Assembly (NCBI RefSeq): GCF_037190085.1
Contig: NZ_JBBCJO010000010.1
Location: 205,160 to 269,159 of the forward strand
Direction: 5' to 3'
DNA length: 64,000 nucleotides
Source of the DNA: Gemmatimonas aurantiaca
GTDB taxonomy: Bacteria > Gemmatimonadota > Gemmatimonadetes > Gemmatimonadales > Gemmatimonadaceae
In this document: positions 29,399-40,905 of the stretch, in pieces
How the letters are laid out: every line of letters begins with the position of its first letter
Position numbering within the stretch: position 1 is the stretch's first letter
The notes under the pieces: model-generated
Databases searched by the model: none
The model's input: the letters and a program-made list of their open reading frames with translations, nothing else
What the model was told of the DNA's origin: nothing
Program-made: the position numbers and the translations under genes

Positions 29399-29537
29399 GT
29401 TCTTATTGTATGTCGATGGCATCGACATGACAAAAATAACTGTCGATGATTTCTATTTTTATCGACATGGCCAATTTTTGTGTCGATCGAATCGACAAGA
29501 TCTCAATATATGTCGACATTTCTACAATATATCGACA
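29371..29537. repeat. Phased array of ten TGTCGAT half-sites over the fic promoter
   Basis: Half-sites TGTCGAT (forward) start at 29371, 29411, 29441, 29481 and 29511 (the last is TGTCGACA), and reverse half-sites ATCGACA start at 29391 (TTCGACA), 29421, 29461, 29491 and 29531. All start positions share the same 10-bp register, orientations alternate strictly, and the pattern repeats with a 70-bp period. Two pairs are 17-bp inverted repeats with a 3-nt centre: TGTCGAT-GGC-ATCGACA and TGTCGAT-CGA-ATCGACA. The array spans the fic start codon and most of the intergenic region, as expected of a cooperative operator. Confidence 0.8.
29405..29433 (-). promoter_or_regulatory. Predicted fic promoter with operator in the spacer
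   Basis: On the minus strand TTGTCA (29433-29428) and TACAAT (29410-29405) are separated by exactly 17 bp. That spacer is the perfect inverted repeat TGTCGATGCCATCGACA. Transcription would begin close to the ATG at 29398, giving a nearly leaderless message, consistent with the lack of a clear ribosome-binding site. Predicted from consensus only. Confidence 0.55.
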
Positions 29538-29635
29538 TAAAGAATGATTTCCCCTCCCTGTACGTAAACTGAATGACCCCTGCGCCGCTGCCTGATGATC
29601 GTCGGCACTGCGCGGATCCACGCTATCGTTCCCCC

Positions 29636-30358
29636 ATGAAACTCCGAAACGTTCTCTCCCTCTCCGTGGTCGCTGCCGGCTTCGCCCTGGCGACTCCGGT
29701 GCAAGCACAAGACGCCGCGCCGCGCCCCGTCACGCTCCGCTTCCGCAAAGCCGGTGACACCACCGTCATCAAGGGCGCCGTGATCAGCATCGATCACACC
29801 ATCGAAGCCGGCACCACCGACTCGCTCGGCATCGTGACGGTCCCCGACCTCGAAGACGGCGGTCACATCGTCGAGGCCGTGGCCAAGGGGTACCAGGCCT
29901 TCTTCGACAACTTCACGGTCGGGCCGAACACGCCGATGCCGATCGAGTTCGAGATCCTTGCCGTGGTGGCGGCGCCCAAGCCCAGGGGTGTGATGACCGA
30001 GCTGACGCTGGATGGCTTCGAAGCGCGCCGCGCCAAGGGGCAGGGGAAGTTCTTCAGCGCGGCGCAGCTCAAGGCGGCCGACGGACGCCCGCTGTCCAAC
30101 CTGCTCAAGGTCGACGCCGGCGCGAACATCGCGGCCGGACCGAACGCCGAGTCCTTCCTGGCCGCGAAGGGCAACCCGAACTGCCGCGCGGCCGTGGTGC
30201 GTGACGGCCTGCGTGTCTACCCGTACGAGAGTGCCCTGCCGCCGGATCTCGACAAGATCTTCACCGACTACCTGGCGGGTGTCGAGCTTTATGCCACCAC
30301 GCCCGCCGAGCTTAAGGACGCCGGTACCTGCGGCGCGCTGGTGCTGTGGTTTCGCTGA
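29636..30358 (+). CDS. Secreted protein with carboxypeptidase-regulatory-like and plug-like regions, no barrel
   Basis: A 240-residue exported protein. A signal peptide (residues 1-25, ending PVQAQ) is followed by a beta-sandwich resembling the carboxypeptidase regulatory-like domain (KGAVISIDHTIEAGTTDSLG ... EDGGHIVEAVAKGY), and then a segment reminiscent of a TonB plug (QLKAADGRPLSNLLKVDAG and CRAAVVRDGLRVYPYE). It ends where a receptor barrel would begin, at a natural stop before a terminator. Gemmatimonadota encode many such barrel-less proteins; function is unknown. Confidence 0.8.
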   Translation: MKLRNVLSLSVVAAGFALATPVQAQDAAPRPVTLRFRKAGDTTVIKGAVISIDHTIEAGTTDSLGIVTVPDLEDGGHIVEAVAKGYQAFFDNFTVGPNTPMPIEFEILAVVAAPKPRGVMTELTLDGFEARRAKGQGKFFSAAQLKAADGRPLSNLLKVDAGANIAAGPNAESFLAAKGNPNCRAAVVRDGLRVYPYESALPPDLDKIFTDYLAGVELYATTPAELKDAGTCGALVLWFR

Positions 30359-30394
30359 TCTGAGCGGCGGTTCGCGGTGGTTCACGGAAACGAC

Positions 30395-30422
30395 AAAGGG
30401 CGCCCCGATGGGGGCGCCCTTT
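30395..30422. terminator. Bidirectional rho-independent-like terminator
   Basis: A perfect 12-bp stem AAAGGGCGCCCC / GGGGCGCCCTTT with a 4-nt loop, 36 nt after the plug-like gene stop and 46 nt before the convergent LVIVD gene stop. T-rich bases flank it on both strands. Confidence 0.85.
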
Positions 30423-30468
30423 GTATTTCGTGGCGGCTGGTGATCAGCCGCCACGACTCATCAATGGC

Positions 30469-32295
30469 TTACTTCACCGCCGCCAGGCGACGGATTTCCG
30501 CGGCCATCGTGCGGACGCGCGCGCCATCCTTGGCACCCGCGGCATCCTTGTCCACCTGCGTGGCCAGGGTGCGCAGCGCCGCTGCGCGCGCCGCGCCGGT
30601 CTTCGCTTCGGCGTCGGTGAGCGCGTTGGAGATGGCCGTCGTACGCGCCGCATCGAGGCCGTTGCCACGCACCAGCTGGTCGAGGTACGAACGCACCACC
30701 ACGAACGCGGGCGGCCACGAGTACTTCGGCTGGCTCTGCGGATTGAACTGGGTGTAGGTCACCAGCTTCGCCGCCGCGATCTCGTTGGCCGACAGCTGAT
30801 CACTCGGCGTCAGCTCGAGGATGTCCAGGCCGCGGTCCATCTCGGACGAGTAGATGTGGCCGTTCCAGTAGTACGCACCCCACGAACCGCCGATCGTGTT
30901 GCCGTTGCCACGCACCGGCGGGCCTGCCGGTGCCGCGGCGGACGGCACGTCCACCGGCCGCGGCGGGTTGATGGCGCCACGGTCGAAGTAGCCGATTTCA
31001 AAGGCCTTGTCGGGATCCGTGAAGTCCATGATGTTCACGCCGCCCTGGTACCAGCCCTGCACGTACAGGTCGCGACCCGGCACCGGGATGATGCCACCAT
31101 TGTGCGACACGCAGTTCTCTTCGGCCGACTGCGCCGCCGGCAGCTTGAAGTAGGCGCGCTGCGTCTGCCTGTTCTTCGCGTCGAGCGTGATGATGGTGTT
31201 GCCGCCCAGCTCGATCATGCTCGAGGCCTGGCACATCGGGCCCGTGCCGCCGCCCCACTCGTCGGTCTGGATCAGCTTCCGGCCGTCGTTGCTGAACGCA
31301 GCCGTATGACGACCCTGGAAGTTGTTGGTGTCCATGATCGCGTCGATACGGAACGGCTTCTCCGGATTCTTGATGTCGACGAGAATCGAGTGCGTGGTGC
31401 AGGACGCCAGCAACAAGTTCATGGCCGGATACGCCGTCACGTCATGGCAGTTGCGCGGACCATCGGGCATGGCCTCGGCGGCCGCCGGACGGCGGGCCGG
31501 TGCACGACCGGACGTCGGCGCGCAGAAGACTTTGCACTCGCCGCCGCCATCGAGACCGGTGAAGATGCGTGCGCCCGGAATCACCTTGGCCTGCTCCGGG
31601 TGATCGAGCGGCACCTTGATGATGTCGAGCTGGTACAGCGAGTTGGTCGGATCGGCTGGATCGTTGCCGTTCTTGCAGCCGGCCAGCTCCGTTTCCGGAC
31701 GTGCCGCCTGCTGACCGGAGACGTAGAGGTAGATGGTCTTCTTGTCGGTCGGGCTGGGCACGAGCGTGTGCGTGTGCGAGCCTTTGCAGGTCTGCACGTT
31801 CTTCACGAGCTTGGGCGCCTTCGGGTTGGAGACGTCGAAGATGCGGACGCCCGCCATGTGGTCCTTCGGATCCTGCACCCCGCCATCGCCGCAATCGTTG
31901 CGGTTGCCCGCGCCTTCGGCCGAAATGAAGAGCAGGTTGCCGTAGATGGTCGGGTCACCCTGCGAGGTGATGCAGCGGGTGACCGAAACGATCTCGGGCT
32001 TGGCCGGGTTGCTGATGTCCAGGATCGTGAAGCCGGCGAAGTTGGCCTGGTAGACATACTTGTCGCCGAACGCCATGTCGGAGTTCACGAACGTGAGGCC
32101 GCGCACCGTGTCGAACTGGGCCGCCTTCGGCGTCGTGGAGACGAGCTTCATGTTGCTCGTCGCAATGCCGGCGTCGTAGCGACCGGGCTTGAGGGTGCTG
32201 CGGGGATCCTTGCTGGACGGGTACGTCTGTGCCGACACGAAGGCCGGTACGACGAGCGCCGCCAGAAGGAGGTTCACGCCACGCATGACGCGCAT
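30469..32295 (-). CDS. LVIVD-repeat beta-propeller protein (cassette 1)
   Basis: A 608-residue exported protein with a signal peptide (hydrophobic LLLAALVVPAFVSAQ). The mature protein carries LVIVD-type repeats such as GFTILDISNPAKPEIV, GVRIFDVSNPKAPKLV and SILVDIKNPEKPFRI, expected to fold as a propeller. Many cysteines are conserved with the second copy (CITSQGDP, NRNDC, CKGSHTHT, GPRNCHD, ENCVSHNGG), suggesting disulfides and a periplasmic or surface location. A helical Ala-rich tail (about 540-608) closes it. It follows the DUF305 gene by 59 nt. Its biochemical role is unknown. Confidence 0.88.
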   Translation of the reverse strand: MRVMRGVNLLLAALVVPAFVSAQTYPSSKDPRSTLKPGRYDAGIATSNMKLVSTTPKAAQFDTVRGLTFVNSDMAFGDKYVYQANFAGFTILDISNPAKPEIVSVTRCITSQGDPTIYGNLLFISAEGAGNRNDCGDGGVQDPKDHMAGVRIFDVSNPKAPKLVKNVQTCKGSHTHTLVPSPTDKKTIYLYVSGQQAARPETELAGCKNGNDPADPTNSLYQLDIIKVPLDHPEQAKVIPGARIFTGLDGGGECKVFCAPTSGRAPARRPAAAEAMPDGPRNCHDVTAYPAMNLLLASCTTHSILVDIKNPEKPFRIDAIMDTNNFQGRHTAAFSNDGRKLIQTDEWGGGTGPMCQASSMIELGGNTIITLDAKNRQTQRAYFKLPAAQSAEENCVSHNGGIIPVPGRDLYVQGWYQGGVNIMDFTDPDKAFEIGYFDRGAINPPRPVDVPSAAAPAGPPVRGNGNTIGGSWGAYYWNGHIYSSEMDRGLDILELTPSDQLSANEIAAAKLVTYTQFNPQSQPKYSWPPAFVVVRSYLDQLVRGNGLDAARTTAISNALTDAEAKTGAARAAALRTLATQVDKDAAGAKDGARVRTMAAEIRRLAAVK

Positions 32296-32354
32296 CAGGT
32301 GATACTCCGTTTGTAGTGGTGGGAGGGACGCCGAGAGTCTGGAGTGCTGCGGAG

Positions 32355-32975
32355 TTACTTCGGGGGGAGTTGGGTCAGCAGCCGCCGCATGATGCCGATC
32401 TCCGCCGTCTGCGCAGTAACGACATCATTGGCGAAGACGTTGGCGTCGACTTCCTGGCCGGCCCCCGGTGACTTGAAGAGATCTTCGACCATCTTGATGG
32501 CCCCGGCGTGGTGCTTGATCATGCCGTCCAGAAACAGTCGGTCGAACTCCGTGCCCTTCGCGGCGCCAAGGGCCTTGATCTCGTCCGCCGTGAGCATGCC
32601 GTCCATGTGCATGTCGTGCCACGACGAGGTGTCGGGTGCGAACTGATTGTTGCGGCGCAGCCAGTCCTGCATGATGAGGATCTCGGGGATCTGCGACTGA
32701 TCGATCTTCCGCGAGAGCTTGAGCAGGGACTGGTTGGTGCTGTTCGTCTCGGCGAGTTTGGCCATCACGATGGCCTGGGCATGGTGGGCAATCATGCCCT
32801 GCATGAACTCGACGTCGGCCTTGGTGTAGATCGCGCCCTTCGGGATCACGATCTCGGGGCCCATCTTGTGCATGCTGTGGTCCATGCCGCCCATGCTGTT
32901 CTGGGCTGCGGCCTGCGGCGCGGTAGCGGCCAGCAGGGAAAGGACCGTGAGGGCGAGGATCGGACGTCTGGCCAT
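32355..32975 (-). CDS. DUF305 family exported protein (cassette 1)
   Basis: A 206-residue secreted protein with a signal peptide (ALTVLSLLAATAPQAAAQ) and two DUF305 halves, each with a characteristic metal-type helix: MQGMIAHHAQAIVMA and DGMIKHHAGAIKMVEDL. Some DUF305 proteins bind copper, and a Met/His stretch (MGGMDHSMHKMG) precedes the domain here. ATG 32975 opens straight into the signal peptide; the frame further upstream to 33131 is not signal-like. It is the first gene of a two-gene cassette with the LVIVD protein, found again at 61-64 kb. Confidence 0.88.
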   Translation of the reverse strand: MARRPILALTVLSLLAATAPQAAAQNSMGGMDHSMHKMGPEIVIPKGAIYTKADVEFMQGMIAHHAQAIVMAKLAETNSTNQSLLKLSRKIDQSQIPEILIMQDWLRRNNQFAPDTSSWHDMHMDGMLTADEIKALGAAKGTEFDRLFLDGMIKHHAGAIKMVEDLFKSPGAGQEVDANVFANDVVTAQTAEIGIMRRLLTQLPPK

Positions 32976-33328
32976 CAGGCGGGTGCTCCGGAGAGGTGCC
33001 GGTCCCCGAAGAAGGGTCGGCGGAATGGGGCCGTAAAAAAGGCGGTCCTTGCACGATACTGTATTGGGCACGGGGGCACTAGGCGCGCCGAGGGGGCGTC
33101 GTGTGATGTCGGCTTGTGCCGTACCGGTCATTGTTCAGGTGATCCCAGTTCATTTCAGATTGTCCCACGAATGTCCACACCCGTCTGCATGCCCGCTGTC
33201 TGCTCTCACACGGACACGCCCAGCCAGGGTGCCGACCGGCACACGGCGCAGTCCCTCGTGCTGGACCGCTTGATGAACAGCGCCGTGTGACGCCGTGTGA
33301 TGCAAGACACGCAGTCCCGCTGGGACGA
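32976..33328. other. 353-bp intergenic region
   Basis: The gap holds the promoter region of the DUF305 cassette on its left side and the 3' flank of the secreted barrel-like gene on its right. Short open frames here are small and lack supporting features. A direct repeat of GCCGTGTGA occurs near 33282-33299. I see no RNA gene or clear promoter. Confidence 0.5.
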
Positions 33329-33973
33329 TCAGCGTGAGACGCCGAACTGGAAGCCCAGCGAGTACACCGGCTCGCGGAGGGGAGGCCGGGCGCTGCCTGT
33401 GAAGGCACGCATCGATGGTGTGATGGCCAGGCGATCGCCCAGGCGAATACCCACGCCCACGCCGAGTTCACCGAGGGCATGATTGGTGGCACTTCCCGGA
33501 GCGCCCTGACGCACATGAACGAGCGCCGACTGGGCGAACGGCACCAGGGTGAGGCTGCGGCCTGCCTGGAAGTCACGTCCGATGGCAAGGCCCGCGGAAG
33601 ACCGCAGCAGGCCAAATCCATACGAGGTCTTTTCGTGATTCACCTGTGCATACGGACACCACTGCAACTGACGCGCGCGTGAGCCCGAGGGGGCGACGGC
33701 GATGGAGGCGCCCATGAAACTGGTATTGCTCGTCGAGAAGGAGCTGCTCCCGACCCCGAACCGGGCGCCAACGGCGAAGCGGTCGGTGAACAGGCTGTAG
33801 TTCCCGGCCATGACCCGTTGCGCGCCGGCGGCGGACGCCGTCGCACCGATCGCCTGCGTGGTCCGTGCGTTCGACAATCCGCCAAAACAGGTTTGTGCGC
33901 CCACGGGCAGTGCCGTGATGATGATGGCCATGCCACTCACAGCGGCCAGCATCGGGAATGATGGCAATTGCAC
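33329..33973 (-). CDS. Small secreted outer-membrane-barrel-like protein
   Basis: A 214-residue exported protein. I used the GTG at 33973: a strong GGAGG lies 7 nt upstream, and the N-terminus then gives a signal peptide (hydrophobic AAVSGMAIIITALPVGAQ). The mature part alternates short strands with Gly turns (GARFGVGSSSFSTSN, FGLLRSSAGLAIGRDF, LGELGVGVGIRLGDRL) and ends YSLGFQFGVSR, a C-terminal barrel-like strand. This suggests a small outer-membrane beta barrel; I cannot name a family. A longer frame to 34186 was rejected since it lacks these signals. Confidence 0.7.
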   Translation of the reverse strand: MQLPSFPMLAAVSGMAIIITALPVGAQTCFGGLSNARTTQAIGATASAAGAQRVMAGNYSLFTDRFAVGARFGVGSSSFSTSNTSFMGASIAVAPSGSRARQLQWCPYAQVNHEKTSYGFGLLRSSAGLAIGRDFQAGRSLTLVPFAQSALVHVRQGAPGSATNHALGELGVGVGIRLGDRLAITPSMRAFTGSARPPLREPVYSLGFQFGVSR

Positions 33974-34182
33974 GAGCGTGCCTCCAGGTCGGGGAAGCGT
34001 CAAAGAAAGTCCGATTTTCCATGTCCCGCAAGATTTTCGCGGGGCGTTCCCGAAAAGCGTATGCGCAAAGTGTGCCGTGCCGATTGCGTGGCGGAGCCGA
34101 AGGATGGCTGGGACCGGTGAGGACCTCTTCCAGCCGAGTCCGTTGACCAGTGCCCGGGAGACGCATCTGGTGGTGCTCTGAT

Positions 34183-34701
34183 TCACTCCTCCGGTATCTC
34201 GATCGCCGTCCCCGTCTTGACGAGGTCGAGCACGACCAGCGTGCGATATGTGGTCACCGATTCATTGTCCGCGAACAGCCGCCGTGCCAATGCCTCGTAA
34301 TACGGCATGCTCGGCACGTTCATGACGAGAATGAATCCGCCCGCGCCGGTCACGAAGTAGCACTGCTGGATCTCCTTCGTCCCGCGAAAGAGCGCCTTGA
34401 GCGGCTCCACCACGGTCGAGCGGTCGTTCTTGATGTGCACCTCGACGACCATCGTGATCGTGGGGTGAAACGCCTCCGGCGAGACGATGGCCACGTTGGC
34501 GGCGATGACACCACTCGCCTCCATCGCGGCAATCCGGCGCTGCACCGCGGCGGGCGAGAGATTCACCCGCTCGGCGATGGTGCGCTGCGGTGTGTGGTTG
34601 TCCTCCTGCAGAATGCGCAGGATGGCCCGGTCGAAACTGTCCAGTGTTCTGGTCGAACGGCCGCGTGAACGACCCGATGAGCGAGGATTCGATGCAGACA
34701 T
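34183..34701 (-). CDS. Lrp/AsnC family transcriptional regulator
   Basis: A 172-residue regulator. After a basic N-terminal tail it has the AsnC-type helix-turn-helix (FDRAILRILQEDNHTPQRTIAERVNLS... with RRIAAMEASGVI) and the ligand-binding RAM domain (about 85-165, with CYFVTGAGGFILVMNV). It is divergent from an EamA amino-acid-type exporter; the 83-bp gap contains a TTGC-GT-GCAA palindrome, so control of the exporter in response to an amino acid is likely. Confidence 0.9.
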   Translation of the reverse strand: MSASNPRSSGRSRGRSTRTLDSFDRAILRILQEDNHTPQRTIAERVNLSPAAVQRRIAAMEASGVIAANVAIVSPEAFHPTITMVVEVHIKNDRSTVVEPLKALFRGTKEIQQCYFVTGAGGFILVMNVPSMPYYEALARRLFADNESVTTYRTLVVLDLVKTGTAIEIPEE

Positions 34702-34722
34702 GTGGGTCCTCGTGAGACAAAA

Positions 34723-34732
34723 TTGCGTGCAA
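34723..34732. promoter_or_regulatory. Palindrome in Lrp/EamA intergenic region
   Basis: TTGC-GT-GCAA is a perfect inverted repeat between the divergent genes, with a second TTGCAA 36 bp away (34759-34764). AsnC/Lrp family operators are often of this type; assignment is inference. Confidence 0.4.
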
Positions 34733-34784
34733 GGCTCAAAAATAGCGCGGAAATATCATTGCAAGTGAGTGAGTTTATCACTCC

Positions 34785-35670
34785 ATGCAGACATCGAATA
34801 CGAACACCGGACAGGGGCGCGACGCCGTGGGGGCGGCGGCGGTGCTGGCTTCACTCGCCGCCATGAACCTGGGGGCGGCGTTCGGGAAACAGCTCTTTCC
34901 CCTGGTGGGAGCGCTGGGCGTGACTGCCCTCCGCATCTCGCTGGCGGCGGCCCTGGTCATGGTGCTGCGGCGCTCCTGGCGACGACCGCTGTCCCGGGAA
35001 CTCGTGAAGCCGGTCCTGGCCTACGGGCTGATGCTCGGGATGATGAATGCACTCATCTATCAGGCGTTTGCGCGCATCCCCATCGGTATTGCGACCGGCA
35101 TCGAAGTCATCGGTCCACTGGCCGTGGCCCTGAGCGGATCGAAACGCCCACGCGATCTGGCCTGGCTTGGGATCGCCGTCCTGGGTCTCCTGTTGCTGCT
35201 GCCGCTGCGTACCGACGCGGCCCTCGATCCGCTCGGCGTGGCGTTCGCCTGTGGGGCGGCTGTCTGCTGGGCGCTCTACATCGTCACCGGCAAGCGCGTG
35301 TCCACGGCGTTGGGTGGCGATGCGGTGTCATGGGGTCTGCTGGCGGCGGCCATCGTGGCGCTACCCATGGGTCTCGCCTCGGCGGGTCCGGCGCTGTTTA
35401 CCCCCCACATTCTCGTGGTCGGACTGGGCGTGGCGGTGCTCTCCAGCGCGCTGCCGTATTCGCTGGAGATGGAAGCCATGCGCCGGTTGCCGGCCCCCGT
35501 GTTCAGTCTCCTGCTCAGCGCCGCTCCGGCCGTGGCGGCGCTGATCGGGTTCGTGGTCCTCGGCGAGAGTCTGACGCTGACGCAGTGGGTCGCGGTGCTC
35601 TGCATCATGGTGGCGTCGGCGGGGAATGCACTCACCGCACCCCGCAGCGAGGAGCTGCGACCGGCGCCGG

Positions 35671-35693
<23 letters not shown>
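34785..35693 (+). CDS. EamA-family exporter (RhtA-like)
   Basis: A 302-residue drug/metabolite-superfamily permease with about ten helices in two EamA repeats. The C-terminal repeat SALPYSLEMEAMRRLPAPVFSLL and ESLTLTQWVAV matches the RhtA branch that exports threonine and homoserine. The divergent Lrp-type regulator supports amino-acid export. Its stop codon overlaps the convergent S9 peptidase 3' end by 23 bp. Confidence 0.85.
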
Positions 35694-38142
<2,449 letters not shown>

Positions 38143-38175
38143 GGGCTCTCCGGCCTGGGTTCGGGCGATACGGTC

Positions 38176-38205
38176 GAGGTGCAATGAGGTGTAATGAGGT
38201 GCAAT
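38176..38205. repeat. Three tandem 10-bp direct repeats upstream of S9 peptidase
   Basis: GAGGTGCAAT, GAGGTGTAAT and GAGGTGCAAT follow each other without gap, 34-63 bp upstream of the S9 start codon. On the minus strand they read ATTGCACCTC etc. Helical spacing suits a protein-binding site; role unknown. Confidence 0.5.
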
Positions 38206-38210
38206 AAAAT

Positions 38211-38241
38211 ACGGGGCGTTCCCGGCAAGGAAACGCCCCGT
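38211..38241 (-). terminator. Terminator of mmsA operon
   Basis: A 10-bp stem (ACGGGGCGTT / AACGCCCCGT) with an 11-nt loop, 33 nt after the mmsA stop. On the minus strand it is followed by ATTTTATT, a usable U-tract. Confidence 0.8.
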
Positions 38242-38274
38242 GATCACCTCCCGGCAAAACCGTGCCGGAGAGTC

Positions 38275-39771
<1,497 letters not shown>

Positions 39772-39815
39772 ACGGAAAATCGAAGAAGTATGCGCGGGGA
39801 TCCCCGCGCCGGAGC

Positions 39816-40892
39816 TCAGAACAGAGCGTCGATCACCGCCACCGCGACATCGCGCGTGGTGGCGGTCCCACCCAGATCGGGCGTGCGTGGCCCGCCTTCA
39901 CCCACCACCCGCTCGATCGCCCGCACCATGCGATCGTGTGCCTCGGTGAGACCCAGATGGTCGAGCAGCAGGGCACCGGCCCAGATGGAAGCGATGGGGT
40001 TGGCGATCCCCTTGCCCGCGATGTCCGGCGCCGAGCCGTGGATCGGCTCGAACATGGACGGATGCGTTCGTTCCGGATTGATGTTCGCACCGGGAGCCAC
40101 ACCGAGGCTGCCGGAGATGGCCGCCCCGAGATCGGTGAGAATATCGCCGAACAGATTGGACGCCACGATCACGTCCACGGTGTGCGGGTGCGTCACCATG
40201 CGCGCCGCCAGTGCATCTACATGATACTTCCTGCACGTGACGTCGGGGTACTCCGGTGCGATGGATTCCACCACATCGTCCCACAGCACCATGGAATGCT
40301 GCAGTGCGTTCGACTTGGTGGCGCTGGCCAGCAGCTTGCGCGGGCGGCGCTGCGCGAGTTCGAACGCGTAGCGCGTGATGCGATCGATGCCGCGCCAGGT
40401 GAACAAACCGGTCTGCTCGGCCACTTCATGCTTCGTGCCGCGGTGCATGCGGCCGCCCAGCCCGGAATACTCCCCTTCGGAGTTTTCCCGCACGCACACC
40501 ATGTCGATGTCGGCGGGGCCGCGCCCGGCCAGTGGGCCCGGCACCCCATGCAGCAGGCGCATGGGGCGCAGATTCACGTACTGATCGAAGCGCTGCCGGA
40601 TGGGAAGAATGAGCTCCCACACGGAGATGTGATCGGGCACGCCTGGTGCGCCGATGGCGCCGAGGTAGATCGCGTCGAAATCCTGCAGGATGTCCAGCGC
40701 ATCGGCACTCATCATCGTGCCGGTGCGCTGATAGTACTCACATCCCCAGGGGAACTCCGTGAATTCGAGCGTGCAATCCCCGCCCTGCACGGCGCGGTGC
40801 ATCACGTCGATGCCGGCGGGGATGACTTCGGGACCGATGCCGTCACCGGCGATGACGGCGATGCGAATGGTGCGTGAGGCGGAAGTGGTCAC
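39816..40892 (-). CDS. Tartrate / D-malate / isopropylmalate dehydrogenase family enzyme
   Basis: A 358-residue NAD-dependent oxidative decarboxylase of the beta-hydroxyacid family. It shows IAGDGIGPEV at the N-terminus, substrate and metal motifs VRENSEGEYSG, ATKSNALQHSM, SNLFGDILTDLGAA and the HGSAPDIAGKGIANPIA loop. These features fit tartrate dehydrogenase/decarboxylase (TtuC) and D-malate enzymes more than LeuB, but the true substrate cannot be fixed. I used the GTG at 40892, 13 nt after the SDR stop; the longer frame to 40955 overlaps the SDR gene. There are no leuCD genes nearby. Confidence 0.85.
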   Translation of the reverse strand: MTTSASRTIRIAVIAGDGIGPEVIPAGIDVMHRAVQGGDCTLEFTEFPWGCEYYQRTGTMMSADALDILQDFDAIYLGAIGAPGVPDHISVWELILPIRQRFDQYVNLRPMRLLHGVPGPLAGRGPADIDMVCVRENSEGEYSGLGGRMHRGTKHEVAEQTGLFTWRGIDRITRYAFELAQRRPRKLLASATKSNALQHSMVLWDDVVESIAPEYPDVTCRKYHVDALAARMVTHPHTVDVIVASNLFGDILTDLGAAISGSLGVAPGANINPERTHPSMFEPIHGSAPDIAGKGIANPIASIWAGALLLDHLGLTEAHDRMVRAIERVVGEGGPRTPDLGGTATTRDVAVAVIDALF

Positions 40893-40905
40893 CGTGGATG
40901 CCGAC

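Noticed and set aside
29371..29537. Phased half-sites as a CRISPR array
   Set aside because: Repeat units are only 7 nt, spacing 10-20 bp, orientations alternate and no cas genes are present.
29371..29537. Inverted repeats as transposon ends
   Set aside because: No transposase or target duplication is seen; the repeats are internal and multiple.
30421..32316. 631-codon plus-strand open frame opposite the LVIVD gene
   Set aside because: Antisense shadow; composition dominated by Arg, His, Val and Gly with no recognisable fold.
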